Part shown: positions 45,201 to 52,668 of the stretch, in pieces
Numbering within the stretch: the stretch's first letter is position 1
Layout of the letters: every line of letters begins with the position of its first letter
Assembly (NCBI GenBank): GCA_016794785.1
Contig: JAEUHC010000001.1
Location: 1 to 64,000 of the forward strand
Reading direction: 5' to 3'
DNA: 64,000 nt
From: Opitutaceae bacterium
Lineage (GTDB): Bacteria; Verrucomicrobiota; Verrucomicrobiia; Opitutales; Opitutaceae
Made by a program: the position numbers and the translations under genes
Notes under the pieces: model-generated
What the model was told of the DNA's origin: nothing
The model's input: only the letters and a program-made list of their open reading frames with translations
Database searches by the model: none

Positions 45201-47784
45201 CCGTGCCATTGCCGGTGCCGCGCGCGCCGGCGGTGAGGGTTATCCATGGCGCGTTGGATGTCCCCGTCCACGACGCATTCGTCGTCACGGCGATGGTTTG
45301 TCCTGTCGCACCAGCCGCGGCAATCTCGCGGCTTGCCGGATTGATCGCTATCACTGAGCCCAAAGTCGTGAAGCTGACATTGTCGCCGTAGGCCGTGCCT
45401 CCGTTGTTCGTCGCGAAGGCGCGCGCATGGTAGATCGTGCTCGCGTTCAGGCCGGTAAGGTTGGCCAAAAAACTCCCGCTGCTACCGCGCGCGGTCACGG
45501 TCGCATCGGCCGTCGTCGGATTGGGGGAGGTGCCGTAGGCGATTCCCCGCGAGGTCACGGGTGATCCGCCCGCGTTAGCCACGTCGCCGCCTAGCACTAC
45601 GCCGCTGGCCGTGAGCGTGCCTCCCACCACGCCGGTCGTAACTACGGTAGGCAGCGAAAGCAGGCCAAACGTGGCTACGAGGTTCCGGTTGCCCGACACG
45701 ACAAACGAATAGGTGGCGTTCCCGCTGACGGTGGCGCCGTTTTCAAGCCAACTTACGAACGAGTATCCCGCCGCAGGCATCGCGACGACTTGGATCGTTG
45801 AGCCGGCGACCTTGTTGCCGCCGCCCGACGTGGTGCCGCCGGCAGCGGGCGACGAACTCGTGACGATGGCGAAGGCTGGCTGCGCCGTGAACATGGCGGT
45901 CAAGCTGATGTTGCCGCCGATGGTGAAAGTGTAGCTCGGGCTGGTCGCAACCGTCCGATTGTTCGCAGCCCAGCCGATGAACGTGAAACCGGCCGCTGCG
46001 GTCGCGGTCACTGTCACGTCGGTGCTGCCGGGAAAACTGCCGGCACCTATGGCCGTGCCACCATTGGCGGGCGACGCACCCACACTGACGGTATAGATGG
46101 TCGGTGTGTTGGTGAAATTGGCGACGAGCGAGCGATTGGCCGTGGCGGTGAAAGTGTAGGTCGTGGAGGTGCTGACCACGGTGCCGTTTTCCGTCCAGTT
46201 GGTGAACGAATAACCGATGGTGGGACCGGCGACGACCGAGACCGAGGAACCAGCTATCTTGTTGCCGCCGCCTGCGGTCGTTCCGCCCGCGGTCGGCGAC
46301 GAACTGGTGCTGATGGCGTAGGTAGGCTGCGCGGTGAAATTAGCCACGAGGGTGACGTTGCCGCCGATGGCGAACGCGTAGCTGGCGGAGGTCGAGACGG
46401 TGAGTCCGCTTGCTGTCCAACTGGTGAAGGTGTAGCCGCTCGCGGCCGTGGCTGTGACCGTCACGTTCGTCCCCGACGGGAATGTGCCTGCGCCGCTCAC
46501 GCTGCCTCCGACACCGGGCGAGGGGCTGAGCGCGACCGAATAGTTGACGGGAGCGGCCGTGAAGTTGGCGACGAGGGTGCGGTTGGCCGATGCGGTGAAC
46601 GTGTAGGTCGCGTTGCTGCTCACCACACTGCCGCTCTCCGTCCAATTCGCGAACGAGTAGCCGGCGGCCACCGTGGCGACGACCGAGACGGATTCGCCAG
46701 CGGTCTTGGTGCCACTGCCGGAAGTGCTACCGCCGGCCGGCGGCGACGAACTGGTGGCGATGGTGTAGGTGGTCCCAGGAATCACACTGAGGGTTGCCGT
46801 ATCCGAAATCGCCGACGCCACCGAGTTGGTTGCGACGCACCTGTATTTATTTCCATTCAGTCCCACGGTGGCGCCAGTAATCGCCAGCGTGTTGGTCGTC
46901 ACACCTCCGTGGGGGCTGACGTTGGCGAGATTACTCCATGTGCTCCCGCCGTTGGTGCTCACCTGCCACTGCAAAGTGGGCAGCGGATATCCGGTGCTCG
47001 TGGCTGTAATGGTCATGTTACCGCCACTCGCAACCGAAGGTGTCGATGGCGTGGGCTGCCCATAGGCAAAATTCGGCGGCCTAAGTGCCCCTCCAGCCTC
47101 CACTGCGATCCTTACCTTGTTGGAGATCGCTGAACCAGCAGAGTTGGTCGCTACACACCGATATTCGTAGCCGGCCATCGACGGAGAAATTGCTTTCACG
47201 AGAAGGGTGTTTGTCGTCACCCCGCCGTAGGGGCTGCCATTGGCCAGATTACTCCACGTGCTCCCGTCGTTAGTGCTCACTTGCCACTGCAAGGTCGGTG
47301 CTGGTGTTCCCTTTGCAATGGCTGTGATCGGCTCCGTTTCGCTTAGGTAAATCCCTCGACTGTATGGGGTCGGCTGCCCACCTCCGAAGGACGGTGCACC
47401 GTCAACGGTGTTTACTATGAGCGTGGCCAGATTCGAACTGACTGAGTCTACCAAGTTGTGCGCGACGCACCGATAATTATTGCCACTGAGCGCCAAGGTG
47501 GCCCCCGTAATCGTCAGTGTGTTCGTTGACACACCGCTGTAGGGGCCGGTGTTGGTGAGGATTGTCGGAAAGCCTCCGCCCTCTGGTATCATTTGCCACA
47601 CCAGCTGGGGCGTCGGGGTTCCTGTGACAGTCACCGTGAAACTGGCGTTGCCTCCTACCAAGATCGTCCGCGACGTCGGCTGACCTCCGGCGAACGACGG
47701 GGGCGAATTTTGTGCATGTGCCGTAGTGAACAACCACAGCGACGATAAACCGAGACTGAGATGTTGAAGCATTCGGCGGCGCAT
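42250..47784 (-). CDS. Giant secreted multidomain protein with lipase-like alpha/beta-hydrolase
   Basis: 1844 aa from ATG 47784. The signal peptide covers about 1-25 (LSLGLSSLWLFTTAHAQ). Three Ig-like domains (about 30-330) are followed by five InlB_B/Listeria-Bacteroides-type repeats of ~75 aa (about 333-711, for example GYSFANWTESG). An Fn3-like domain lies at about 708-806 and a BACON-like domain at about 811-893. The catalytic part has KLVIVIHGWNRS (about 1070) and the nucleophile elbow IIAHSAGNW (Ser about 1181), as in secreted lipases/esterases. The last ~255 residues are two copies of a beta-domain (LLIRGVGPTL...NDNW). Probably a cell-surface or secreted esterase and element cargo; the substrate is unknown. 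Confidence 0.88.
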   Translation of the reverse strand: MRRRMLQHLSLGLSSLWLFTTAHAQNSPPSFAGGQPTSRTILVGGNASFTVTVTGTPTPQLVWQMIPEGGGFPTILTNTGPYSGVSTNTLTITGATLALSGNNYRCVAHNLVDSVSSNLATLIVNTVDGAPSFGGGQPTPYSRGIYLSETEPITAIAKGTPAPTLQWQVSTNDGSTWSNLANGSPYGGVTTNTLLVKAISPSMAGYEYRCVATNSAGSAISNKVRIAVEAGGALRPPNFAYGQPTPSTPSVASGGNMTITATSTGYPLPTLQWQVSTNGGSTWSNLANVSPHGGVTTNTLAITGATVGLNGNKYRCVATNSVASAISDTATLSVIPGTTYTIATSSSPPAGGSTSGSGTKTAGESVSVVATVAAGYSFANWTESGSVVSSNATYTFTASANRTLVANFTAAPVNYSVALSPSPGVGGSVSGAGTFPSGTNVTVTATAASGYTFTSWTASGLTVSTSASYAFAIGGNVTLVANFTAQPTYAISTSSSPTAGGTTAGGGNKIAGSSVSVVAGPTIGYSFTNWTENGTVVSTSTTYTFTATANRSLVANFTNTPTIYTVSVGASPANGGTAIGAGSFPGSTDVTVTATAAAGFTFIGWAANNRTVATSPSYTFTIGGNISLTAMFTAQPAFAIVTSSSPAAGGTTSGGGNKVAGSTIQVVAMPAAGYSFVSWLENGATVSGNATYSFVVSGNRNLVATFGLLSLPTVVTTGVVGGTLTASGVVLGGDVANAGGSPVTSRGIAYGTSPNPTTADATVTARGSSGSFLANLTGLNASTIYHARAFATNNGGTAYGDNVSFTTLGSVIAINPASREIAAAGATGQTIAVTTNASWTGTSNAPWITLTAGARGTGNGTVTYSVAANTSPGAVTRSSTITVSSQTHTIRQTAFDEPKLPDDHLRLAAIESTFIDRNKGEVSLLERLRGKNRYGVAGDAVKPKRDGETWVLEFPVGLIQSREYLPELADTSDTLVFGKETLQEDDSSRFMLVAFANQNSTANALFRLKPPGKASAREGVVEFRSNNFSGDFWRITITPEHPQYVRLREDMDIAIVRQFDFSSPALLLRSAWRSKLVIVIHGWNRSQENNVFEGEFRTLLDALFDYRSISRATDWNVVDMNWWRDASTGNLNFDGSGAFIIPAGNGWDASENAYMHGLSFGERLQAAANGRRLEQVHIIAHSAGNWAAHALAQYLARHNSGAKVQVTSLDACIPASALSLAGPIGNAALNAGEFRRVMGSKIFDSEIAFDSYFVSVARGDDDWTSEATQVEFNVGFFEAALRHKVPLDLGGAHSLPIKRYAESARNMKFGYHSEIGTIGLVFDLRLVTHARTAAFPSGRPTPPMSSPEQIEQGWQRSLMHRETIETLFDVSGDSRVELKDSTGAPAGTAVISLNSAKVATVKLTVRGIPYASIDSVVVARDRTFSFSYFGRTYFGMISPRAVAVGATVVTSTTPPRGAAATGGFEVVLTDSSREFSGSAPLIPENPELAGRVGTYDGALNNGDRLLMVTLPSGRAVGFITSGGSISVAEGTFDATGAVTITSPTVRITAQVGSEATAPLTGSVVLGGTSAATLNLPATGVEAPPEPGRLVNLSIRTEAGTGAQTLIVGFNLSGTGTNQLLIRGVGPTLTTFGVTGVLADPSLQLFRGSTAIATNDNWGGATAIGSAAAAVGAFPLPAASRDAVLLETLSTGSYTAQIGGGTGVALVELYDVGAAPDAKLNNVSARSQIGGSDVLSAGFVVRGPGAKTVLIRAVGPTLAGFGVTNALVDPKLELRRGAELLQSNDNWNGSPLLANAFTQVGAFPLPVTSKDAALYLTLQPGAYSAQITGVNGAIGVALVEVYEVP

Positions 47785-48395
47785 TTTTCGTAGGGGCGGT
47801 CTCCAAAACAAATCCAGCAGAGAGAAAAAAGACTCGGGACGTAGACTTCGTGCGCCGGAACGTGACTACCGTCTGACTAACGCAAGTTTGGTGAAGTGTG
47901 GCAGCTGAGTCGACGCATCCACGAAACCTTGGATGGACGAGCTTCGGCGGGGATGACTCACCCTCGCACAGTGGCGCGCTTTGTCAGGGCTTTTCTACGA
48001 GACGGCCAAACGACGCATAACTTTTGCGTCTCAAGGACCGTAGCGCGCCTGGGCTATAGGCGCGCGGTCGGGTCACGGTGGCGGCGAGAGTCGTTGATGG
48101 TTGGACGAATCGACGCAGGCTGAATTGGCATGCTTCCCTCGTTCTTGCGGTCCGCGCAGCCTGGCTCCAGGGATTCGCACCCATCGAGAGCGCGAAGAAA
48201 TCGAGCGACCGATGACCGTGAAGCGCTTGATTTCGACCGCCGATGCCGAGGAGTTGAATCAGTAGTTTGGGCTGCAGCTCGCCACGATCATTCCCACCCG
48301 ACAAGCGTTGGGTGAACTTGATTCCGTGCCTCGGATTCGTGCTTTTTACGATCATCAGGTCGGGCCGATGGCATAGCGGCCGAGCCGGCAGAAGG
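47785..48395. other. Non-coding region upstream of the giant protein gene
   Basis: About 610 bases with no recognised gene. It must carry the promoter of the 1844-aa gene. An inverted repeat GCGCGCC-N9-GGCGCGC lies at 48043-48065. A 123-codon minus frame (47984-48355) has no recognisable content and is not called. Confidence 0.45.
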
Positions 48396-48418
48396 CCAAC
48401 ACATGGGTCATGTGTTGG
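48396..48418 (-). terminator. Hairpin after the right-end Xre gene
   Basis: Perfect inverted repeat CCAACACAT-GGGTC-ATGTGTTGG directly downstream of the xre stop on the minus strand. There is no T-run, so termination strength is uncertain. Confidence 0.5.
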
Positions 48419-48420
48419 AT

Positions 48421-48621
48421 CTACGTTTTGTCACCCCGCGGATCGTAGCCGAGGAAGGCGATGATCGGGAGCATGGCCTTCTTCGTCGGGCGATAAACGC
48501 CACGTTCCCAGTTGCTCACGCTCAGCCAAGTATAGCCCGTCGCTTCAGCGACTTGTTGCTGCTTCCAACCGAGTTCCAATCGGCGTTTCTTAAGGTGTTC
48601 CCCGATAGTCTTCGGGTTCAT
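48421..48621 (-). CDS. Small Xre-type regulator at the right end of the element
   Basis: 66 aa from ATG 48621, which has an AAAGGTGG Shine-Dalgarno sequence 8 bases upstream; GTG 48627 is an in-frame alternative. IGEHLKKRRLELGWKQQQV and AEATGYTWLSVSNWERGVYR form a Cro/Xre HTH. It reads inward from the right end. In the circular form its frame would be continuous with the recombinase through 28 sense codons (48628-48711). It may regulate excision. Confidence 0.85.
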   Translation of the reverse strand: MNPKTIGEHLKKRRLELGWKQQQVAEATGYTWLSVSNWERGVYRPTKKAMLPIIAFLGYDPRGDKT

Positions 48622-48689
48622 CTTCACCCCACCTTTCAGGGCCCAACAGTGGAGTGAAACGAGGCTGCGTTTTGCTCGTATTTCGATCT

Positions 48690-48735
48690 GGTAGATGGGC
48701 GATACATCGATGCGGGCGCATGCACGATCTCATCC
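48690..48735. other. Right attachment site (attR) of the element
   Basis: Element end GGGCGATACATCGA, core TG (48711-48712), then host CGGGCGCATGCACG. Element arms read outward from the core show ATGT-T-GC-C-TC in both ends, the dyad symmetry expected for attP half-sites. Confidence 0.78.
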
Positions 48736-49706
48736 TGCGCAACCGCGTCGCCGGCTACCGCGAGGGCGATCTTATGCGGCACCTGCACGGCGGGGAGGCG
48801 CAGCCGCTCCCGGCGGCGCAACGCCGGGCCTTCGAGCATCATCTGCCCGGCACCGGTATCCTCGTCGCCCTGCCCTTCGACGCCTGGCCGCATCTGCAAA
48901 CCGCCATGCATGCGCGCACGAAGGTTTCCAGCGCATGGTCCGGCCGCCTCACGCCCCGCGAACGCGAACTCGCCCCACGCCTGCTCGCCGAGATCGCCGC
49001 GCGCGGCCCGCTCGGGTCCGAGGACATCGCGGATGACCGGCGCACCCACCGTCCGGTGTGGGGCGCCGCCTCGCTCGTGAAGAGCACCCTGCAAAAACTC
49101 TTCTTCCACGGCCGCCTCCTCATCGCCCTACGCGCCGCCAACCGCCGCCGCTACGACCTACCGGAGCGCGTGCTGCCGGCCGCGACACTCGCGGTGCCCG
49201 GGCCCGCCGCCACGGAAACCGCCCGCTGGCTCGCGCTCCTCAAGCTCCGCCAGCGCCGCCTCGCCCCGCTCAAGCGCGACGAACTTCGCCTCATCGCCGA
49301 CGCCGTGCAGCCCCTTCGCCTCGCCGACGCAGACGCGCCCACCCTCTATTGTTTGCGCGACGACGTCGGTTTGCTGGCTGAAATCGAAGATCGTAAATCT
49401 GAAATCGTAAATCCGCCTTCTCTCCTCCTCGCCCCGCTCGATCCGCTCATCTACGATCGGCGCGTGACCGCGGCGCTCTGGGACTTCGACTACACATGGG
49501 AGGTCTACACGCCGCCCGCGAAACGAATGCGCGGATACTATGCACTCCCCGTGCTCGCCGGCACCGAGCTCGTCGGCCACGTCGATCCCAAGGCTGACCG
49601 CACCGCACGCCAACTCACCGTCATATCGCGCAGAATCCGTCGCGGCCACGCAAGCGCGCCAGCCGTGCGCGAACTCGCCCGCTGGCTCGGTCTGCGCGCG
49701 CACTGA
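48711..49706 (+). pseudogene. Winged-helix DNA glycosylase (YcaQ-like), C-terminal fragment
   Basis: 331 codons continuing the fragment at 8055-8198. It starts CGRMHDLILRNRVAGY and contains the conserved FDPLIYDRR-type (LLAPLDPLIYDRRVTAALWDFDYTWEVYTP) and PVLAGTELVGHVDPKADR regions. The catalytic-type Gln-x-Asp motif of YcaQ is on the other fragment (QIDP). A GTG at 48654 inside the element could start a chimeric 350-aa product with 19 element-encoded residues, but this would lack the N-terminal winged helix. Precise excision of the element would restore the gene. Confidence 0.9.
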
Positions 49707-49782
49707 TCACCGGCGCCGCGGCCCAGCCCGGCGGATTTTTCGTGCAGTGCGCGCGGCCGCGCGGCTCACTCGCCAACCCGCC

Positions 49783-51627
49783 ATGCCCGCCGACACCGCC
49801 GAACTCGACCACACGCTGAAGCGCACCTTCGGCTACTCGACGTTCCGCCCGCTCCAGCGGGAGATCTGCGAGGCGACGCTTGCGGGCAAGGACGTGTTTG
49901 CGCTGCTGCCCACCGGCGGCGGCAAGTCGCTCTGTTTCCAGCTCCCCGCGCTCGTGCGCGACGGCCTCACCGTCGTCGTCTCGCCGCTGATCGCCCTGAT
50001 GAAGGATCAGGTCGATCAGCTCCAGGCGAGCGGAGTCGCCGCCACGTTTCTCAACTCCACGCTCGATGCCGACGAGGCGCGCTCACGGCTCAGCGGCCTG
50101 CACCGCGGCCAGTATCGCCTGCTCTACGCCGCGCCCGAGCGGCTCATGCTCGAGGGCTGGGACGAAAACCTGAAAAAGTGGAACGTCGCCTGCCTCGCCA
50201 TCGACGAGGCGCACTGCGTCTCCGAGTGGGGCCACGATTTCCGCCCCGAGTATCGCCAGCTCGCCAAGCTCCGCGCCGCCCTGCCCGGCGTGCCCGTGAT
50301 GGCGCTCACCGCCACCGCGACCGAGCGCGTGCGCATCGACATCGTCTCGCACCTCAGGCTGCGCGAACCCGAGGTCTTCGTCGCGAGCTTCAACCGCCCC
50401 AACCTCACCTATCGCGTCGTCCCGAAAGATCAGCCGCTGAAGCAAATCATCGACTTCGTGCGCAAGCGCGAGAGCGAGAGCGGCATCATCTACTGCGCGA
50501 GCCGCGCCACCGCCGAGCGCGTGGCCGATTCGCTCGCTGGCCGCGGCTTCTCCGCCAAGCCCTACCACGCCGGCCTCGATGCCACCGAACGCGGGCGCAA
50601 CCAGGAGGCGTTTCTCCGCGACGACACCCGCATCATCTGCGCCACGATCGCCTTCGGCATGGGCATCAACAAGCCCAACGTCCGCTGGATCATCCACCAC
50701 GATCTGCCGAAGAACATCGAGGGCTACTATCAGGAAACCGGCCGCGCGGGCCGCGACGGTTTGCCCGGCGACTGCCTGCTGCTCTTCAGCGCCGGTGACA
50801 TCGCGAAGCAGACGCACTTCCTCGACGAAATCACCAACCCGCAGGAACAGCAGATCGCCCGCGCGCAGCTCCGCAAGATCGTCCACTACGCGGAAAACTC
50901 CTCCTGCCGCCGCGCCGAGCTGCTGGAGTATTTCGGCGAGACCTTCCCGCTCGATAACTGCGGCGCCTGCGACAACTGCGCCGAGCCCCGCGAGACATAC
51001 GACGGCACCCTCGTCGCCCAAAAATTTCTCTCCTGCGTCTATCGCATCGCGCAAAACAGCCGCTTCAGCGTCGGCATGAACCACATCACCGAGGTGCTCA
51101 CCGGCGCCGACACGGAGAAAATCCGCCGCTGGGGCCACGACCGCCTCACGACCTACGGCATCGGCAAGGACCTCGGCCGCTCCGCGTGGGCCGCCGTCGG
51201 CCGCGAACTGATGCGCCTCGGCTACCTCGCCGTGGCCGAGGGCGAGTTTGCCACCCTGGAACTCACCGAGGCGGGCATGAACGTCCTGCGCACGCGCCAA
51301 CCCATCACGCTCACCAAGCCGATGGATTTGCCGAAGGCGAAGTCGCGCACGCCCGCGCGCCGCGAAGGCGACATCGCGTGCGACGAGATCCTGTTCGAGC
51401 GTCTGCGCGCGCTGCGGAAAAAACTCGCCGACGAACGCCGCGTGCCCGCCTACATCGTCTTCGGCGACACGACGCTCCGCGCCATGGCGCACCATTATCC
51501 CGCGAGCTGCGCCGAGATGGAAGGCATCCCCGGCCTCGGCGAAAAAAAGCGCGCCGAGTTCGGCGAAATCTTCGCCAGCGAGATCGCGGAGTATCTGAAG
51601 ACGAATTCGCGGATGGCGTTTGAGTAG
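49783..51627 (+). CDS. recQ: ATP-dependent DNA helicase RecQ
   Basis: 614 aa from ATG 49783 (MPADTAELDHTLKRTFGYST). 3'-5' helicase in recombination and fork repair. It has motif 0 (FRPLQREIC), Walker A LLPTGGGKSLCFQLP (41-55) and DEAHC in LAIDEAHCVSEWGHDFRPEY. Motif VI is the QETGRAGRDGLPG region. Zn-binding cysteines are at SCRRAELL and NCGACDNC. The winged helix is RQC-type, and the HRDC domain is C-terminal (about 535-610, FERLRALRKKLADERRVPAY). It lies 76 bases after the glycosylase gene, so before the insertion the two repair genes may have been co-transcribed. Confidence 0.97.
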   Translation: MPADTAELDHTLKRTFGYSTFRPLQREICEATLAGKDVFALLPTGGGKSLCFQLPALVRDGLTVVVSPLIALMKDQVDQLQASGVAATFLNSTLDADEARSRLSGLHRGQYRLLYAAPERLMLEGWDENLKKWNVACLAIDEAHCVSEWGHDFRPEYRQLAKLRAALPGVPVMALTATATERVRIDIVSHLRLREPEVFVASFNRPNLTYRVVPKDQPLKQIIDFVRKRESESGIIYCASRATAERVADSLAGRGFSAKPYHAGLDATERGRNQEAFLRDDTRIICATIAFGMGINKPNVRWIIHHDLPKNIEGYYQETGRAGRDGLPGDCLLLFSAGDIAKQTHFLDEITNPQEQQIARAQLRKIVHYAENSSCRRAELLEYFGETFPLDNCGACDNCAEPRETYDGTLVAQKFLSCVYRIAQNSRFSVGMNHITEVLTGADTEKIRRWGHDRLTTYGIGKDLGRSAWAAVGRELMRLGYLAVAEGEFATLELTEAGMNVLRTRQPITLTKPMDLPKAKSRTPARREGDIACDEILFERLRALRKKLADERRVPAYIVFGDTTLRAMAHHYPASCAEMEGIPGLGEKKRAEFGEIFASEIAEYLKTNSRMAFE

Positions 51628-51696
51628 GTCATGGGAGCAATCGAGATTCCAGCTGACGTGCCGTGCCTTCTGTCCGCGGAGACGCGCGTTCAAATC

Positions 51697-52668
51697 CTAT
51701 TTTTCCGGAATCAACTCCATCGGCCAGCGCGGGGTGACTTTCCCGACCCGCTTGAGCCAGAAATCAATCTCCTGCTGAAAACCGGAGGCGGCCTGATCGC
51801 GCGGAATTTCCTCCGACTTGGATTTTCCTCCCGTGATTTTCTTGTCCCAGTTGCCCCAGGCCTTTTCGAGCACGCCGCTCGGGGAGGTCAGGAAGTGTTT
51901 CGCGGGAAACCCTCGATCGGTCGCAGAACGCACCGTCAGGATGATCTCGGTTCGGCCTCGCCGCTGGCTCACGAACATGCGGTGCAACATGCGGCTCCTT
52001 TGGTTGGGCGGAACCTGAATATCCCAGTAGAAACCGAGGATCGGATCGGTTTTCTCCGCAGGAAGTCCCAAGCTGCGCGCGAGTGATGCGTCGAGCATCG
52101 CCCACACTCCGCTGTTCAACACTTCAAGGGCGCGGTCCGCGAGCGGACCGCTTTCATTCACCGTTGCCGGGGTGCGACCGGCGGGAGCCTGCCAGATCGA
52201 AGCGCCCCAACGCGGCGGCGGGCTCGGCACCACGAGCGTGATTGTTCGCGTTTCATTCGAGTCCGCGGATTGGACTGCCAGCGTCCATTTCACCTCTTTG
52301 CCCGCACGGGCCTCGACAAATTTTTCCCACGTCAGTTTGTGCCATTTGTTTTCTTCGATAAGACTCACCCTGAGCGCACTCCCGTCCGATTTCAAAATCC
52401 GATCGCCCGGCTTCAGACCGGCTTTCGCCGCAGCGGTGTTAGGCCGAACCTCCCTGACGATGCCGATAATCGGATTTCCTAACGGAGAACGGCGGCTGGG
52501 CGCGGACTCGGGAAACGCATCATCTGCCGAAAACCCGAAATCCTCGAATCGGTCCGTTTTGACCGTGAAGGGATCGAGTGCGGTGACACCACCTTCCGCC
52601 GCGTCACCGCTCGCACCGAGGACCAAGACCACCGCGGCGAACCGCACAGTATTTTTCAAGGCCCTCAT
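51697..52668 (-). CDS. Secreted PDZ-domain protein
   Basis: 323 aa. The signal peptide is at about 1-24 (FAAVVLVLGASGDAAEG). A PDZ domain at about 65-150 is shown by GIVREVRPNTAAAKAGLKPGDRILKSDG. The C-terminal half has no recognised domain and no protease catalytic motif, so it is probably a scaffold or binding protein. It overlaps the stop of the sigma-factor gene by 4 bases, so the two are translationally coupled. It may take part in the same envelope signalling. Confidence 0.85.
   Translation of the reverse strand: MRALKNTVRFAAVVLVLGASGDAAEGGVTALDPFTVKTDRFEDFGFSADDAFPESAPSRRSPLGNPIIGIVREVRPNTAAAKAGLKPGDRILKSDGSALRVSLIEENKWHKLTWEKFVEARAGKEVKWTLAVQSADSNETRTITLVVPSPPPRWGASIWQAPAGRTPATVNESGPLADRALEVLNSGVWAMLDASLARSLGLPAEKTDPILGFYWDIQVPPNQRSRMLHRMFVSQRRGRTEIILTVRSATDRGFPAKHFLTSPSGVLEKAWGNWDKKITGGKSKSEEIPRDQAASGFQQEIDFWLKRVGKVTPRWPMELIPEK

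Larger units (their letters stand above)
8199..48712. mobile_element. Integrated element (~40.5 kb) carrying BREX-3, inserted in a YcaQ-like glycosylase gene
   Basis: The boundaries come from the split host gene. The left half ends ...CAACGTC-TG and the right half resumes TG-CGGGCGCATG. Joining them at the shared TG restores an uninterrupted reading frame (V-C-G-R-M-H). A 2-base core and a large serine recombinase at the left end agree with each other. Contents from left to right: recombinase/Xre, VirD4-like ATPase operon, BREX type 3 with two inserted genes, primase and replication/transfer genes, hicB, large surface protein, Xre. No relaxase or type IV secretion channel genes were recognised, so self-transfer is unproven. 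Confidence 0.88.

Noticed and set aside
48150..48190. T-arm-like GGGTGCGAATCCC suggesting a tRNA as integration site
   Set aside because: No acceptor or anticodon arms can be built upstream, and the real insertion site is the split glycosylase gene.
47984..48355. 123-codon minus frame in the right-end intergenic region
   Set aside because: No ribosome-binding site, low-complexity basic composition and no familiar motif.
8202..48417. CATGTGTTG at both ends as a possible direct-repeat att core
   Set aside because: The right copy lies inside the xre hairpin about 300 bases from the true junction. The split reading frame fixes the core as TG at 8199/48711.
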